A DNA stretch of 64,000 bases from Pectinophora gossypiella (taxonomy: Eukaryota; Arthropoda; Insecta; Lepidoptera; Gelechiidae), in assembly GCF_024362695.1 (NCBI RefSeq), contig NC_065429.1, positions 5,116,501 to 5,180,500 on the forward strand, read 5' to 3'. Shown one piece after another: positions 15,301 to 30,300 of the stretch. The position numbers and the translations under genes are program-made. Positions within the stretch are counted from its first letter, which is position 1. Every line of letters starts with the position of its first letter. Under the pieces are notes generated by a model that had not been told where the DNA came from, ran no database searches, and was given only the letters and a program-made list of their open reading frames with translations.

Positions 15301-18300
15301 GCAGTACTTTGACGCAAGTGGGATGGCGCCCAGAGTAGTCTATTACAAAGCCATACTAGGACTCCTGTCCTCCGCCTCTGAATAGTACTGACGGTTACTG
15401 CTGCCCTCTGTCAGGTTCCAGGTTAAAAATAATAATAATGCTTAATAATATGATAATGCTTAAGCTCACCAATAGCACAGACAAGCAGCTGAGTGAGGAC
15501 CTGCACCAGCTCCTCCTCAGCCTCGAGGCTGCAGTCCGGCAGCAGAGCCAGCTGGAACGTGTTCAGGGTAGGCAAGGACTCCATGTCTGCAAATATGAAG
15601 AATAACATAAAGAGAAAAATCAAATCGAAAAAATAACTTCAGGGACTTGAACCCACAGCTCTTGTCAAGCCAGGACGAGCGGGTTAACAATTCCACCTTT
15701 TTTTTTGACGTGACTTATTGTAGATTTGCCGCAGATGGCATTAACTACTTGGCCGGACAAATGGGGAGCGCTGAAGGCTCTCACCCGGTACAAAGTTTAA
15801 GACGACAGGCCTGAGGGTGCCCAGTTGGGCGCGAACCTCGGCTCAGGGCGTCGTCTGAGAGGAAAAATATTTGAAAGAATTAATCGACCCTAGTGGGTCG
15901 ATAGCGATAAGCGCTGAATGAGGGAAATCGTCGACCACGCCGGCGGGGTCGGTATCGGAGACCTGAAGTGTTTGGTGTCGCGAGCTGATTGGCTGCCTCT
16001 AAAACAATTCCACCAGGTCCTCCTCCTGTCCATGCGAAATTCTTTCGATCTATGTATCGTCATTAAGCCGACGCCTTCTCTTAGTGAGTTTCCCTAAGCA
16101 CGGGTGCTATAAAAACAAATTCATTTATTTTATTTTTATTTTATTCATAAGATATCCTACAGCAGTTTTACAGGTAAAGTTAAATTATCTAAATTACATA
16201 GTGTGTCTTAGCCAATAACAGGATATCATAGATTGCGTTAACTATTGAACCGAAATTAAAAGAAAACAATAACAAAACTTAAATGAACAACACGCTAGAG
16301 TACAAACGAATAGAATAGAATAGAATAACTTTATTCCCAAAACAGTGCAGTACAATAGTAGAGAAGATAAAGATAAGTATACAAATCAAAAATACACTGC
16401 CAGGGAAAAGGGACTGACTCAGCATGTTGTTGCGAAGAATAGTAGAAATACCACTCTTAGCAACACTGATATTCTGCCAGTACCTAAGTTACGCTTATAA
16501 ATACTTTGAACTATCGTGCCAACAAAAAGTGTCGGGATTTACTTACAATAAATAAGAAAATAAACAAATATAATTATGAAGAAAATATATGAATTAAGGG
16601 ATTACGAAAAATATGAAAGTATTAGTCAAAGGTAGATAGTATGCCAAGGGGTTAAAGTATACATAATAGATACGACAAATAAACAGATGTGTAAAATAAA
16701 AGCCACAGATAAACAGATAACGAGAGAGATTCATTAACAATATATGACAAGTAGATGTGTATAACATAATTATGAAATAAGTATAAAGTTCAGTTACCGA
16801 CGTTTTTCTGAATATTAAGAAGATATTCCTTATATTTCACCTTAAAAGTAATTTTGGAAGTAAGCTTCCGAAGGGGCGGTGGAATATCGTTCCAACATTT
16901 ATTAGATCGGTAACTGAAGCCTCCACGAAAAGCGGCAGTCCTATGTCGCGGCAGATGCATCACTATTGAGCAAGACCTCGCAGATTTGCGCCACAAGAGT
17001 TTTTTAAAGAGGTATTGAGGTTCTTGAAACTTAATAATATCGTGCAGTTGACAAGCAAAATATAAACTTAAACGATGATGCATATTTAGCAAATTAGAAT
17101 TGTTGAGAAAAGGCGTTATATGAGTACGAGGAGGAATCGGAAAACAAAAACGTGCACAGGCATTCTGAACACGCTGAATGATTTTTTCAGATTTTCCATA
17201 TAAACAAGGCCCGTATACAGTGAAACCGAAGTTCAACTTTGACAAAATCAGTGTTTCACAGAGCATAATTCTTATATCCGTGTTGACAAATGGTCTGATT
17301 TGGTACAAAACTTTTAGCCTATAAAAACAATTTCGTGCCACTTCGACCACATGACTATGAAATCCGCGAGTTAGTTACATACAATTTAAAATAACATAAA
17401 CATCCTATATACGTCCCATTGCTGGGCATATGCCTTCCCTCAATCAACCGAAGGGGGTATGGAGCATACTCCAGCACGCTGCTCCACTGCGGGTTGGTGG
17501 AGGTGTTTGGGCTAGTAGACCGGGACCAACAGCTTAACGTCCCTCCGAAGCACGGAATCATCTTACACATGTGTTATGTTACACATGTTTCACAAATTAT
17601 GATTAATTATGATTATGATCTTACTTTTGCGGACAATCGGGTGATTCAAGCCTGGAAAGCATACACTCACAAAATAATTTCGGCAATGTCTCTATCGGGA
17701 ATCGAACCCGGACCTCCAGATGACCCTAACGATTTAAGGATCGTGGTCTGAATCATCGCCCTCAGTATTCATTATGGTGTCACTAACACCCATACTCACT
17801 TGTATGGCTACCTGAACGTACTAGTATGGGGCGTAACTGACTATATCCCAACTCACCGAAGCCCAGAGTCTGTCCAAAGTTGTGTATGAACTCGTAGACT
17901 TGGAGTAAGTCCGCGAAGGCCTGCCCGGGCAGTTTGAGTCCTGGGATGCGGCTTAACGCCGGCAGCGGCTTCTGTTCCGAGAGGGACGAGTCTTCTTGTG
18001 GTCTCCTGGGAAGAGATCGGAATAGGTTAGAAAACCTGGTCTTAAAAACAGGGGGGCTAAAATGGCCACTTTAGCATTTCATACAATACAAATACACTTT
18101 ATTGCACCAAAATCATCATCATCACCGTGGCATTATCCCGTTTTTTCACAATATACAACTTTCAGCACAGCGGAACGGCGGCGCTCAGGAAACACGACAA
18201 GTATGCCAATTTGGAATCAGCGTATGAGTTCGTGCCATTTGTGTTGGAGACAGCGGGATCTTGGGGCGCTGAGGCCAAAGCTTTGGTGCGTGATGTGGGT

Positions 18301-21300
18301 CGCCGTATAAGGGTTGGAGGCGGAGATCCTCGAGCTGACTTTTTCCGCAGCGTATTTCACTTGCGGTCCAGAGAGGCAACGCTGCAAGCATAATGGGTAC
18401 GTTCGGGCGGGGCTCGCTTTCGGGAGGGCTTTTTGACGCCTGATATGGTTTTCTATATATTTTTGTGTTTGACGTATTTTAGTGTAGGTATTTAATTCGA
18501 CTATATTATATATTTTATTAACATACATTATGAAATTCTGATTACTAAATAAAGACTTTCAACGTGACACCGTTGGATCGTCGATACCTAGTCACAGGGT
18601 TAACACAGGTTTCCGCAGAATTGTTTACAACTAGTATAATATTTGTACCTCAATTCTGACAATAACTCCATCTCTTTTCTTCTCGACTGCAGCTTCTTTT
18701 CTTTTGCCAGCAGTCGGTCTAGAAGGTTCTGGTGTTTTCTTCTCTCCCTTTCTTCCCATCTTCTCCTGGCGTCCAGTTGTCGGATGAAGGTTGTATGCTG
18801 TCTTCTCCTTTCACGTTCCTAGAAGAAGGATCACTTATAGATTTTACAGAAGTTTGTTAAGAGCATCCAAAATGTATGGAAGGGATTCAATACATTTTAG
18901 ATTTAGTGATTTATTTTTTGGAGTTTGGGCAGGGGTTTCGCTGTGGAGTAACTAGATGTCGCTAACCGTATAAGCTTACTTAAATAACCGCCATCTAGTG
19001 GCCATGTCTCGTTTTTAATGTATGTAAGGGACTTCATACATTTTAGACTTAATTAGTGGTATTCTTTTGTAGTCTGGGCAGCGTCCGAAGTATATTGCTA
19101 CACTATTTCGCCATGGAGTAACCAGCAGGCCTAGCACTGTAAGCACGCGACTCTTTCTCGCCGCGACAGAGATCGTCTGTCTCTTTCTGTGCAATACTGT
19201 AAGAGAGTGACGGGTGAAGTATGTCGAGGCGAGAGAGAGTCGCGCGCTTACGGTGCTAAGCCCGCAGGTGTCGCCAACCGTATAAGCTAACATATGGAAA
19301 TAAGCCAACCCGCAGTGGAGCAGCGTGGTGGAGTATGCTCCATACCCCCTCCGGTTGATTGAGGGGAGGCCTGTGCCCAACAGTGGGACGTATATAGGCT
19401 GTTTATGTATGGAAATAAGCACCATCTAGTGGCAGAGTGTCGTATCAATATGAACACTTTGACAGCATTTAGTATCATTAAGAACTGTTTGCCACCACGG
19501 TCCATATGCGCGCGTTTCAGTGAAATGCACTTTATTGCACAGAGCTTAATTTTAGCAACCGGTTAAGGGCGAGTCGGACTCGTACGGTTACGTAGCCTTT
19601 AAATATTAATTTAACTATTTATTTTTGAAGTGGAAATATTCTGTGAATATTTCAAGCGTCTAACTGTTACCGTTATCAATATCAAATCAAAACAAGAAAA
19701 AAAGTCACGGTTTTTTTTTTGTATGGGAGCCCCCTTAAACATTGATTTTAATCTGTTTTTTTTTTAATATGGGTAGCAACATCATTTTACACATAATGTG
19801 ATTTAAATATTAAGCAACAATTATGTTGGTATATACTTCTGCTATTACATTTTTTAATAATTATGTACCTGAGTAATGAGAAAATAGGCAATTATCACGT
19901 TACATCTGTACAGCGCCATCTATATTATTTTTGGGGAACGTAGCCTGGAAAGTTCTTGCTATTGTTACTGGCCGATTTCGATTTAAGTGGGATATTTATT
20001 TGTGTATTAAGTACCTTTTCTACTAACAGTAGTCTGTAAGATTATCATTAGCTTTTATTTACTAACAAACACATCAATGATTTATATTTGAAATTAAATT
20101 ATTTGACTCAATAAAAACCTTCACACCATGGTTGATGGGGTTTGGTAATCCACCTCACAACCCACACGATAGGAGAAGAATTATTGGATTTGAATAAAGT
20201 GACTTCTAATAATGATAGCAGATACTCTGAGAGGGAATAGAGTTGGTATGTCGTGAATCGACTATGTGATCACTGGTGATGAGCTGGTTATCTGCCATCC
20301 TGCAGATAAAATCATATTCTAAAGAACGCCGTTACGATGTGGACGTACCACCAAGTTGGTCATGACGGCAGTATGATGAAGATGCGCTTGATTGTTACAG
20401 TTGGAGTTTACAATGAAACGAAATATCATCATCATCATCACCAGCCCATTAACGTCCCCACTGCTGGGGCACGGGCCTTCCCTATGGATGGAGATCGAGC
20501 CTTAAACCATCACGCGGGCCCAGTGCGGATTGATGGTTATTAACGACTGCTAATGCAGCCGGGACCAACGGCTTAACGTGCCTTTCGAAGCACTGAGGAG
20601 CTCGAGATGAAAACTTTTTTTTTGTGGTCACCCATCCTATGACCGGCCTTTGCGAAAGTTGCTTAACTTCAACAATCGCAGACCGAGCGCGTTTGCCGCT
20701 GCGCCACCGAGCTCCTCAAAAACGAAACGAAATATAATTAAATTCAAAAATATCTTTATTCAGTAGGTAACATAGTTACACTTTGAATCGTCATTTTTTA
20801 CATAACGAACGTCTCATCCGCCTAAAACTACTGCAGCTTCTCACAACCTGTATAGCCGGGGAAAAGAAGCTGCAAGAAAAACCTCGGCACAGGGCCCTAG
20901 ACGTTCTTTAAAAAAAATAATCATAAAATATTGTTATACAATTTAGTAATTTAGCTAGACAGTAATAAAACAGAGACTTTGTAAAAACTGTTATTATAAG
21001 GTTAGTAATTATATAAAAAATATAATTGCATGATTAACTGTCTGAGAACTGATATTAGACAGCCAAATTACTAAAATGAATTAACCATGTTTTATGTTTT
21101 TATTAAAGAAAGTTTCTTGCAGCTTCTTTTCCCCGGCTATACAGGTTGTGAGCTGCAGTAGTTTTAGGCGGATGAGACGTTCCTTATGTTAATGAAATTG
21201 CCGATTCAAAGTGATATTATAGTAATATGATAGTAATTTCCCGTTTTGACGTTTAGTAAAACGTAACTGATTTGACTTGCGAAGTGTTTTAATGTTTTTC

Positions 21301-24300
21301 GATAAGAAGTTTATTAGAACCATTTTATTTCTTAAATATGTGAAGATTTCTGACGCTTTTCGTAATATAATTGAACCCACGACCATGTTAGAAGCGGTAA
21401 CACATGCACGCAACAACAATGATTATTACCTCCGTTATATACTTTTGCTGTGGCACCCACCACGCCAAGTCCGGATGGTTTTGGAACAAATACACAAATA
21501 CCAATAAATACCTCACACACATAATTATATACATATATACACACAAACTCACACACTACACCCATAATTACGTAGTCTCGAAAAATATATAAAGTCTCGT
21601 ACAGCTTAATTATGTAGTCTCGAAAAAGTTATGAATTTAACTACGCTGTTTGCAAAATAATGTTTTTCTCCGCTTGGAATCTGATCTTTGTGTCATGCAT
21701 CTAACAGTTAATACATACAATTGTCTCAACATCAAACCATCTCTATTTTAGATATACTATTTCATTATTTTTTTTTTAGGGAAATTTTTTTTTAGGTTAC
21801 CAATATTTTTATTTACATAAATATTACTGTAAAATCTCGAACTGTGTAAAATAAGATGTCCTATGAGTAAACTCTTTGAAAAAAGACTTAGTGAATATAA
21901 GTTGTCATGATTTAAGGTTGTCGGTATCAGTCAAGTTGCGTTAGTCGAGTTTTTACATTAATAGATATACATAATTGTAATATAATTATTATTTACAACA
22001 CGCAAACACACTCACATTCAAAACAAAAAAAAAAGACTAAAAAAGATAATTACCTGTTCTTTAAGTAGAATAGCCTGTTGTCTCTTAAGTTCTCTTTCCT
22101 GAAGCAAAAATAATTTATTAGAAAAATTATGACAGCAACGGGTTTGGGATGAAAAAGTTTAATCATCTTTTTTTAACGGTTCAGACACCATCTGGGATTA
22201 TGAGATGTTTTTTGATACGGTAGAAAATTTAAGGCCTGAGATAAGCGCTGAAAGGGAAAAAATTCCGGCGGTCTTGGCATTATAAGAAAAAGTTGCATTG
22301 TTATATTGTAAACGGAATTTTATTTGAAACAGGGCCGAAATTCGACTGAGAAATCAGATCCTATCAGGATGGCCATAAGCATACAAAGATTGCTATTAAC
22401 AATACGAAACAAACCTGTTGCCTTTTAGCTTGGTCTTCTATCTTCTGCTTCTCAATTTCTTCTTGTTTTTTTCTCTTAGCCTTTAGCAACATCGAAAGCG
22501 GTACAGCAAATTATAATAAACACGAACATGGAACAAAAGGAAAATCAAATAAGACTTCTTGTTTAAAGAAAAGCTAATTAATTTAAAAGAATAGATTTTT
22601 TCTTTTAAAGACAAATTAATTAATTTAATAATAAAATATTTTTCTTTAATAAAATAAAATAAGTAAATATTTGTTGTTTAAATTTAAATAAAAAATAATT
22701 GGCAAAATACAGTATGAAACATGCAATAAGTAGTTTTATGTGAAGTATGTTAGCTTAGAAGAGCCTTAGATTATCTTTTTTTGGTACCTTGTTACATTTC
22801 CTTTGTATGTAATATCTACGATGGGGAGGAGCTGGTAATGCAAATAAATACCTAATCCTAAGGTTGTCTGGACGATATTGGTATTTATCAAAAGGCCGCC
22901 TCTCTCTCGTCACTTTGAATTATTTTTTCAATGACGTGTTCACGTGCAATGAAGCGTTTAGTATTGTACATTTTTTTGGATTTTGGTCATTAGTTTTATC
23001 AGCGCGCCGACACCAAGAATAGGGTGCAAGTTGAGTCACTGCTTACTCTAAGCAATGCTACAGTATTAACCTCGGAGTACCCAATATACGTGGAACTATT
23101 AAATACTTGGCGGTTGAAAAGTTATTATATAATTTTTCTTTTAAAGACAAATTAATTAATTTAAAAAAAAATGTATTTACTAAACTGTGTATTTAAATAA
23201 AATTAAATTTCTTTATACTTTTCCAACTGTAGAAGTTTCATACACACTTTTCCACCTCTTTTTACTTTCTTAGGGGGCTGAATTTCTAAATTCCCATCTT
23301 AGGGAGCATCTACGCCCTAAAAGGAACCCTAATAGGTACGTCCTCTAAGGTATTGTCGGATAGACCAGTATTATACCGTAGTTAATATTACATTTGAAGT
23401 ATAACCCCGTACGGTCACGAGAATTAATATGTATACACTTTGGTACCATGTCACATTAACTTTTTTGACAAATTGAACTGTAAGTCTCAGTAAATGTCAA
23501 ATGTGTTAGTGCGACAGTCCTAAAGTGGGTACATTATATTGCTCATGACTGTACACAGAACCAATTGGGTATTAGACACGAAAGTATTAGTAATGTGATA
23601 TACAACGTTAATGTGCGTTAGTGAAGATAGCCCGATAGGTTAGTTTTACGAATATCCACATACCATGTTTACATTGTCCTTGAAATGGTGGACAGATATC
23701 GACAGGGCTCCGTCCTTCCCAAGGTTAAACGTGCCTTGTTTAATTTTCTTGTTTATTATATCGGATAAAATGTTATCGTCATCCTCGCTCAAGTCTATGA
23801 CTTCTTTCAGGACTGACTGCTGGTTCTCCTTGGGCAACAACATCAAGTTTTTCGTCATAAATTCGTTTTTCGCATCTAAGTACTTTTGCTCCAACGCTTT
23901 CGGGTCTTCCGACTTTTTGTCAGCCTGTAATTTCGACCAATCGCAGCCGTTTATGAACTCCGATATCCTTGAGTAAGACTCTATGAGTTTCTCAAGGTTA
24001 TTGTCCTTGTCTTTGCCCTTTTTGTCGGACTTCATGAGTGTGAAGTCGAATTGTTTTTCTTTCGTTCTTTTCGGGAGATCGAAGGCCGCTTTCTCGGCGA
24101 AATCTTTCATTTTATCCAAGGCATTGTACTCTTCCTCTCTGAAGCTAGTTTGGTAAAGAACTGGGTTTTTTATCGGAGATTTCGTGCCGTCGTTTGGTAC
24201 CGGTATTAGCGACAAGCTTATCGGAGGTATGACTCTGTCCTTGCTGGTTTTAAGGGCAGGTCCCACGACTATCTCCGGCACTTTCCACTCATTGTCAGGA

Positions 24301-27300
24301 CCGGATTTCGGTACCGATGGCAAAGGTTCGATGGTCAGTTGTGTTCTATTCTTGTTGATATGCTGCGAGGCATATGTTTTGTTATATTTTCAGTGGAATA
24401 ACACCTTTATTATCAATTGGATTTTTGACAACATTGTCGTCTTTTTTTCGTGTTAGAGAAAACTTAAAGCCCAAAGATATGTTGTACATATATAGATAAA
24501 AGTAATATATGTAGTAAATATAAATATTGGGATTTTGTGTTATAGTTTACAAGTTTTTTTTTACAAGTTATAGTATTGACATACCTATCTACTTTTTATA
24601 CGCTAGAAGAAGATATAACCATATCACTACCTTATAGTGAAGACCTCGTAAAAGCTTTTTGAATAACCATATTCAGATATGATTTTCTTCTACAAAACCT
24701 CGCTATGGACGCTGCCATAGAAATGGATTGAAATTAGCGAGCTTTTATATTAAAAAAAAACTAATGTGATTTTTCAAAAGGCGCCTATGTGGTTTTCTCT
24801 GTAAGGAGACAATATGGAGATTGTAGGTAGAGTAATAAATAAAATGAAGAGTCATTACACTTTTACAATAGGACGTCAGACAAAAATATGTAGGTAATTA
24901 AATAAAATTTAAACTCTCGTCACACTAAGAGCGTGACAGGGCACTAGCGTCACGCCAGAAGTGTGACGAGACTTTAGCTGCTTAGGGTTCCGAACCTCAA
25001 AAGAAAAAAAGGGACCCTTATAGGATAACTTTGTCATCCGTCCGTCTGTCTGCCCATCTGTTTTATTATACAAACATATTAAGCGTAACTATAGTAAAAA
25101 AGAATAGTTTTATTGTTTTATTGGTTATTAAAAAACAAGGTAATTAAGACAATATTACTATGGCTTATAAGTTAAAACTTGTAAACTTTATACACAAAAA
25201 ACTTTAAACACAGCCTAACTACTAACTAAAAAGCCGAGAATACAACACTACTAGAACAAAAAAGCAAAAAGTGACCATTTTGTTTTTGAAAAACTTTTTT
25301 AACCTACGGTCCTTTTTACTTCTTAAAAAAACTACAAAAATGTGAGCACAATGTTGCCAAGCATCAAATTGATAATAAAAAGACATACACAAGCACATTT
25401 AATAAAAGATAATAATAAAAAAAACAGATAAAAGTTCCCATAGTGAACCAAATGCACAGAAAACAATATGTTTAATTAAACAAGTTTGAACGGAATGTTA
25501 CAATAATCACATACATATATATTTATGAGCAAAAAACCTTATATCTCTCCCTCTTTTATAGACTATAGAATCATTTAAGAACTTCAAAAAAAAAGTTTGG
25601 ATACAAGTTTTCTGCAGATGATTTTAAGCTCTGCCATCCCTATAGGGGTTTCTATCAATACTGGTATTATAAATGCGAAAGTATCTCTGTTACGCTTTTT
25701 CGCCAAAACTACCAAACCGATTTTGAGAGACAATTTTGGTACAGAGATGAGTTTGATTAGACCTTTGCAAAGAACATAAGATCTTTTTTATATTATTTAA
25801 GGGATCGAATAAATATACCACGCGCGGGCCGAAATGACAACAAAAACACATAACTTAAGCTCACGACTATATCCCAATTCGGGTAGCCAGAGGTACATCC
25901 ATCGCAAGATGAACTATCACAAGGTGGAAAGATTATATTGTAACATTACGCGCAAACTGGGAACTCCAAAGTATTTAAAAAACATAAACCCGATTACAAA
26001 GGCCCTAGATTGCCAAACAACTGCTCATGAATACTCAAAAGAATAAACTAATTCTTCCATTGTACAAAAAACAAGACTCAAAAATTGAAATAGTATTTAG
26101 TAGTGATGTTCCGAATGTCCGTATCCGTATCCGCGGATATCCGAGATAAAAGAAAAATCCGTATCCGTTACTTTTCACGCGGATCTTTTACGGATCTTTT
26201 TCAGGTGCTTAAGTAGAATTATTAAATAAAAAACTATAAAATTCCATTCATATTGCTTTTATTTCTTAAGGTGATGCGTGTCAGTCAGCTAGGTAACGCT
26301 GCGTCAGCAGATGGCGTTACTTCTGCATTTTTCGTATTTTTTTCCATTTATTCGTTTAGTGTTGAGTTCTGACCCAGTGAAACGTTAGGTGGCGAAATCT
26401 TACATACATTATCTTTAAGTTAAGCTACAATTTTGAAGTATTTACTGCAGATATCATATTAAAACATTGCATCAAAAGTTGGTGTCATTTCAATTTGTGT
26501 ACAAACACGAAGCTGTCACACACACATGCGAACTAGGTTAGCTATTAAAAGAGATGCATAATTTGAAGTCTACTTCTAACTTCTAAATGGCGCATTTGGT
26601 AAAGCAGTCGCCGCCATTCTTAAGTTTCACGGTTCAAACCCAAGTGCATGTTTTAATTGTTTTTACTTTTTGTATTTTTTTTACAATTGAATTTGGCGAA
26701 CCCGTCTATTTGTTACGGAATTTTCAAAAAGTATCACTTTTACCAGTAATATTATAATTATACAATAATGTACTTTGCACTAAAGTACCTTCCGTAATTT
26801 CCGTATTTTTTATTTTGTAAAATTCTAACAGGCATTAATCGCATCAGTGAACATGCGGCTAACTAAAAAACTACTGAACGGATTTTCATACGGTTTTCAC
26901 CAATGAGTAGAGTGATTCATGGGCGTGCTTTAGGGTATATAATTTATACAAGTATTCTTTGTTTGTATAAAATGGTTCAAAAATGATGATGAATATCAAA
27001 CATAATTATCGTTACAAATATAGCCGACTTGGAGCTTTCGGCGAAAACGCTGCCTGAGCCCATTGAGATATAACAAAACAACGTATGGTTGAATTGTTCC
27101 ATTTTTGTAGGTCTACCGGAAAGTCCACAATATGTCATAATAATTATATTGTGTATAAAGAATTGTGTATATGTATTGTATGATTTTACAAATAACGATC
27201 ACAGTACAGTAATAATAAGGTAGATTTTTCCTAAATTGCGTCGGTTCAAACTTTGACGCATCGCGTTTGAAAGATGTAATAGCGCTTCAGGACGTCCCGC

Positions 27301-30300
27301 AAGCACGGCGCTGATGTCGCAGTATCCGCATATAATTATTATGACTTGTCATTTAGTTCCAATAAAATCCGCAGGACTTCATACGTATGTCAGTGACAGC
27401 TGGTGATAGCATGCGGGACACTTAGCAGCTAATCGAATTTTATGTTGTTTTCGCGCCCAGTCCAGACGACTTGCAGCGCATTTCTGGACTTATATTTACG
27501 CGTGGTGTTTATTGTTAGGTTAATTAGTTCAGGTTAGGACGTTTTTTTAACGAGGACGTTAAAAAAAGACGAGACTGGGACGTATTTAAGTAGTATTTCC
27601 ATATATACGCGGCCTGAAATGGGCTGTTTCGGGGACCTGAACTGGTTGCTGTCGAACTTATTATCACGTTTTCTTGATTAAAATTCATAAATAAGTCAAA
27701 TAGAAAAAAGGAAAAAGATTTTCGTTAGTTTTAGATCTGTCATGATGTCTGTGATGTTTGTTTATTATACATAAGAATTTCAAAATTTATCTTATTTTTT
27801 TTCCCAAAGGGCAAGGCAAAGGGAACTATGCCCATACAACCATGTCTTGTGTTTTTTTTTCTTGATGATGATTAATGAAATGATGAAACCTAAGCCCCCA
27901 CACAGACTCTTACTCCAAACCCCAAACGAAGTAAGCGGCTTGTTGGCGCAAAGCGAAAATAGATAGGTACACTTTGTTTATTGAATATTCCGATTTAATA
28001 ATACTATCGGGAATGTTTTCCGACTAACTTAATGTGATCATTAACCACAAAACACCACTTCGTATTGATTATTTAGATTATTCAATGAAGAAAGCAACCT
28101 TCTCGTTCCCGGTCCCACCAAAAAGTCCGCGGCAAAGAGAATATAAATAAATCTGTATGTTGGATGGAAAAACAATTAATTATAAATGACTACTATTTAG
28201 GCCGGCAAATGCAACAACTTTTTTTTTGATTTGGTTTTCCCCGAAGGGTAAGGCAAAGGGAACTATGCCCATACAGCCATGTCATTTTATGTATTGATTT
28301 TTTATTATAATAATATGTCCTCTTTTAAAACACGGTACTTACCCATTATTTAAAAATGTTTAAAAAATATGCGTTAAAACAAAAATATTTTTCCAATATT
28401 CCTTTTCTCAGATTGTAATATTTTTAGTTTTTTATTTATTCATACAAAATCTCTTTATAAATTGTCACTGACATTCTATTACTTTTTTTTTTTTGGTTTG
28501 GTTTTCCCCGAAGGGTAAGGCAAAGGGAACTATGCCCATACAGCCATGTCTGACGTATTTTTTTTCTTGATGATTAATGAAATGATGAAAGGTGATGATG
28601 ATGAAACCTAAGCCCCCACCCTCGGAGTAGACTCCTACTCCGAACCCCAAACGAATTAACTCAAAAGTCCGCATAAACTTTTGAGTTATGAAGCGGCTTC
28701 CTGACACGAAGCGAAAATAGGCTGATACACTTTGTTTATTGAATACTCCAATATAATAACACTCGCGAATGTCTTCCGACTAACTTAATGCGATCATTAA
28801 CCACAAAACACCACTTCGTATTAATTATTTAGATTATTCAATGAAGAAAGCAACTGTCCCGTTCCCGCCTCCCGCCAAAAAGCCCTGACATTCTATTACA
28901 CTTGTCAAGTAGTCAAAGCCTTTAGAGAAAAAAAAAACTATCACGCACACACACTAACATTGACACCACTACACGCTCAGCAAATACACTGTAATCTGCA
29001 CCACTACAAATGTAGAATTGATCAAAATTGAGGGTCTGAAATATGGTACTTCTCGTATTCGGACCCTAAATTTTTGTTAGTTTGCGAAAATAATACACCA
29101 AAATATTACTATTTATCGGTTTTATAACAATATTCCTCTATCCGTTTTCCTGTAGCACTGCATCAACTTTTGTATGGAAAACGAATCACCTTAAAATCAA
29201 ATATTTAGCACCTTTATATTGCAAACATTTAGATAGATAGATCTTTATAATGAAAGCAAGATAAAATATCACTTTTATAACAATGAAATAACCAAAACTT
29301 TAATCTTTTTTTTAAAGAAAATAAAGATCCGTATCCGCGGATCTTTACAATAAATATCCGTATTCAGATCCGTATCCGCGGATATACATTTTTAATGATC
29401 CGGCACATCACTAGTATTCAGATATCTTGAATAAAAATATATTATTTTTTTATGGATAGCAGAACTCATTGTTACGTAAAATAGAAAAATGACATACGAA
29501 ATTGGCTTCTATTTCACGATTAGCATTTATTTATAATGAATTCCACGTTTACTACAATTTAATTTCAATATTTATCGGGGTTAAAAAGGCTACATCGAAG
29601 CATTTCATACCATTATTCATACTATTTGTTAGCATTACGCACTTACTAATAAACCCTGACCTCCCCCCCCCCCTTTTTTTTCATTTACAAAACTTATAAT
29701 GTACCCTATCTCACTCATATGCCTTCTTTCTTTTTTGTATAATTTCCGATATTTCACATTTTTGATTTAATTTTGAGTATTCAAGAGCAAAAACCCCAAA
29801 ACATAGTACAGTCAAAATGTCACTGACCTCCAGCAGCTGCTGGCTCCTCGCTTCCTTCTCCCTCTTAGCCAGCTCAGCCTTCTCCGACCGCTCCATTTCT
29901 CTGACTAGACGGGCCTGCGAAGAGAACTGACGATCATCATCTATTTATCGTCGTAATTATTTATTTCACACGTATATAGCAGACTACATACATACATACA
30001 TAAACTCACGCCCGTAATTCCTAATGGGGTGGGCAAAGCTACAAGTAATCAAAGACAACTTGCAGCCACTGTTGATACGAAGTCCAAAGATGGATATGAC
30101 AGACAAAATTAGCAGACTAAATTATAAAAAATATGATGAGAACTTTATTGCCCAAATATTAAGAAATAGGTCGGGACTACGAAATGTGGAAGGTTAAGGG
30201 GAGGTCTTTACCCAGCAGTGAGATCAAATAGTTCAAATAAGATAGGAGAGACGTCACGTTAGGTAGACTACAAAAAATAATTTTGGCGTTAAAGTAGCTT

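Noticed and set aside
16790..17350. Host protein gene of 186 codons
   Set aside because: Its sequence is a LINE ORF2 C-terminus followed by a retroelement 3' UTR and simple-repeat tail.
23646..24323. Independent 225-codon gene nested in tou
   Set aside because: The open frame passes through a strong GTATGT donor and its first codon in that reading is TTG, not ATG; phase agreement with neighbouring tou exons favours an internal exon.
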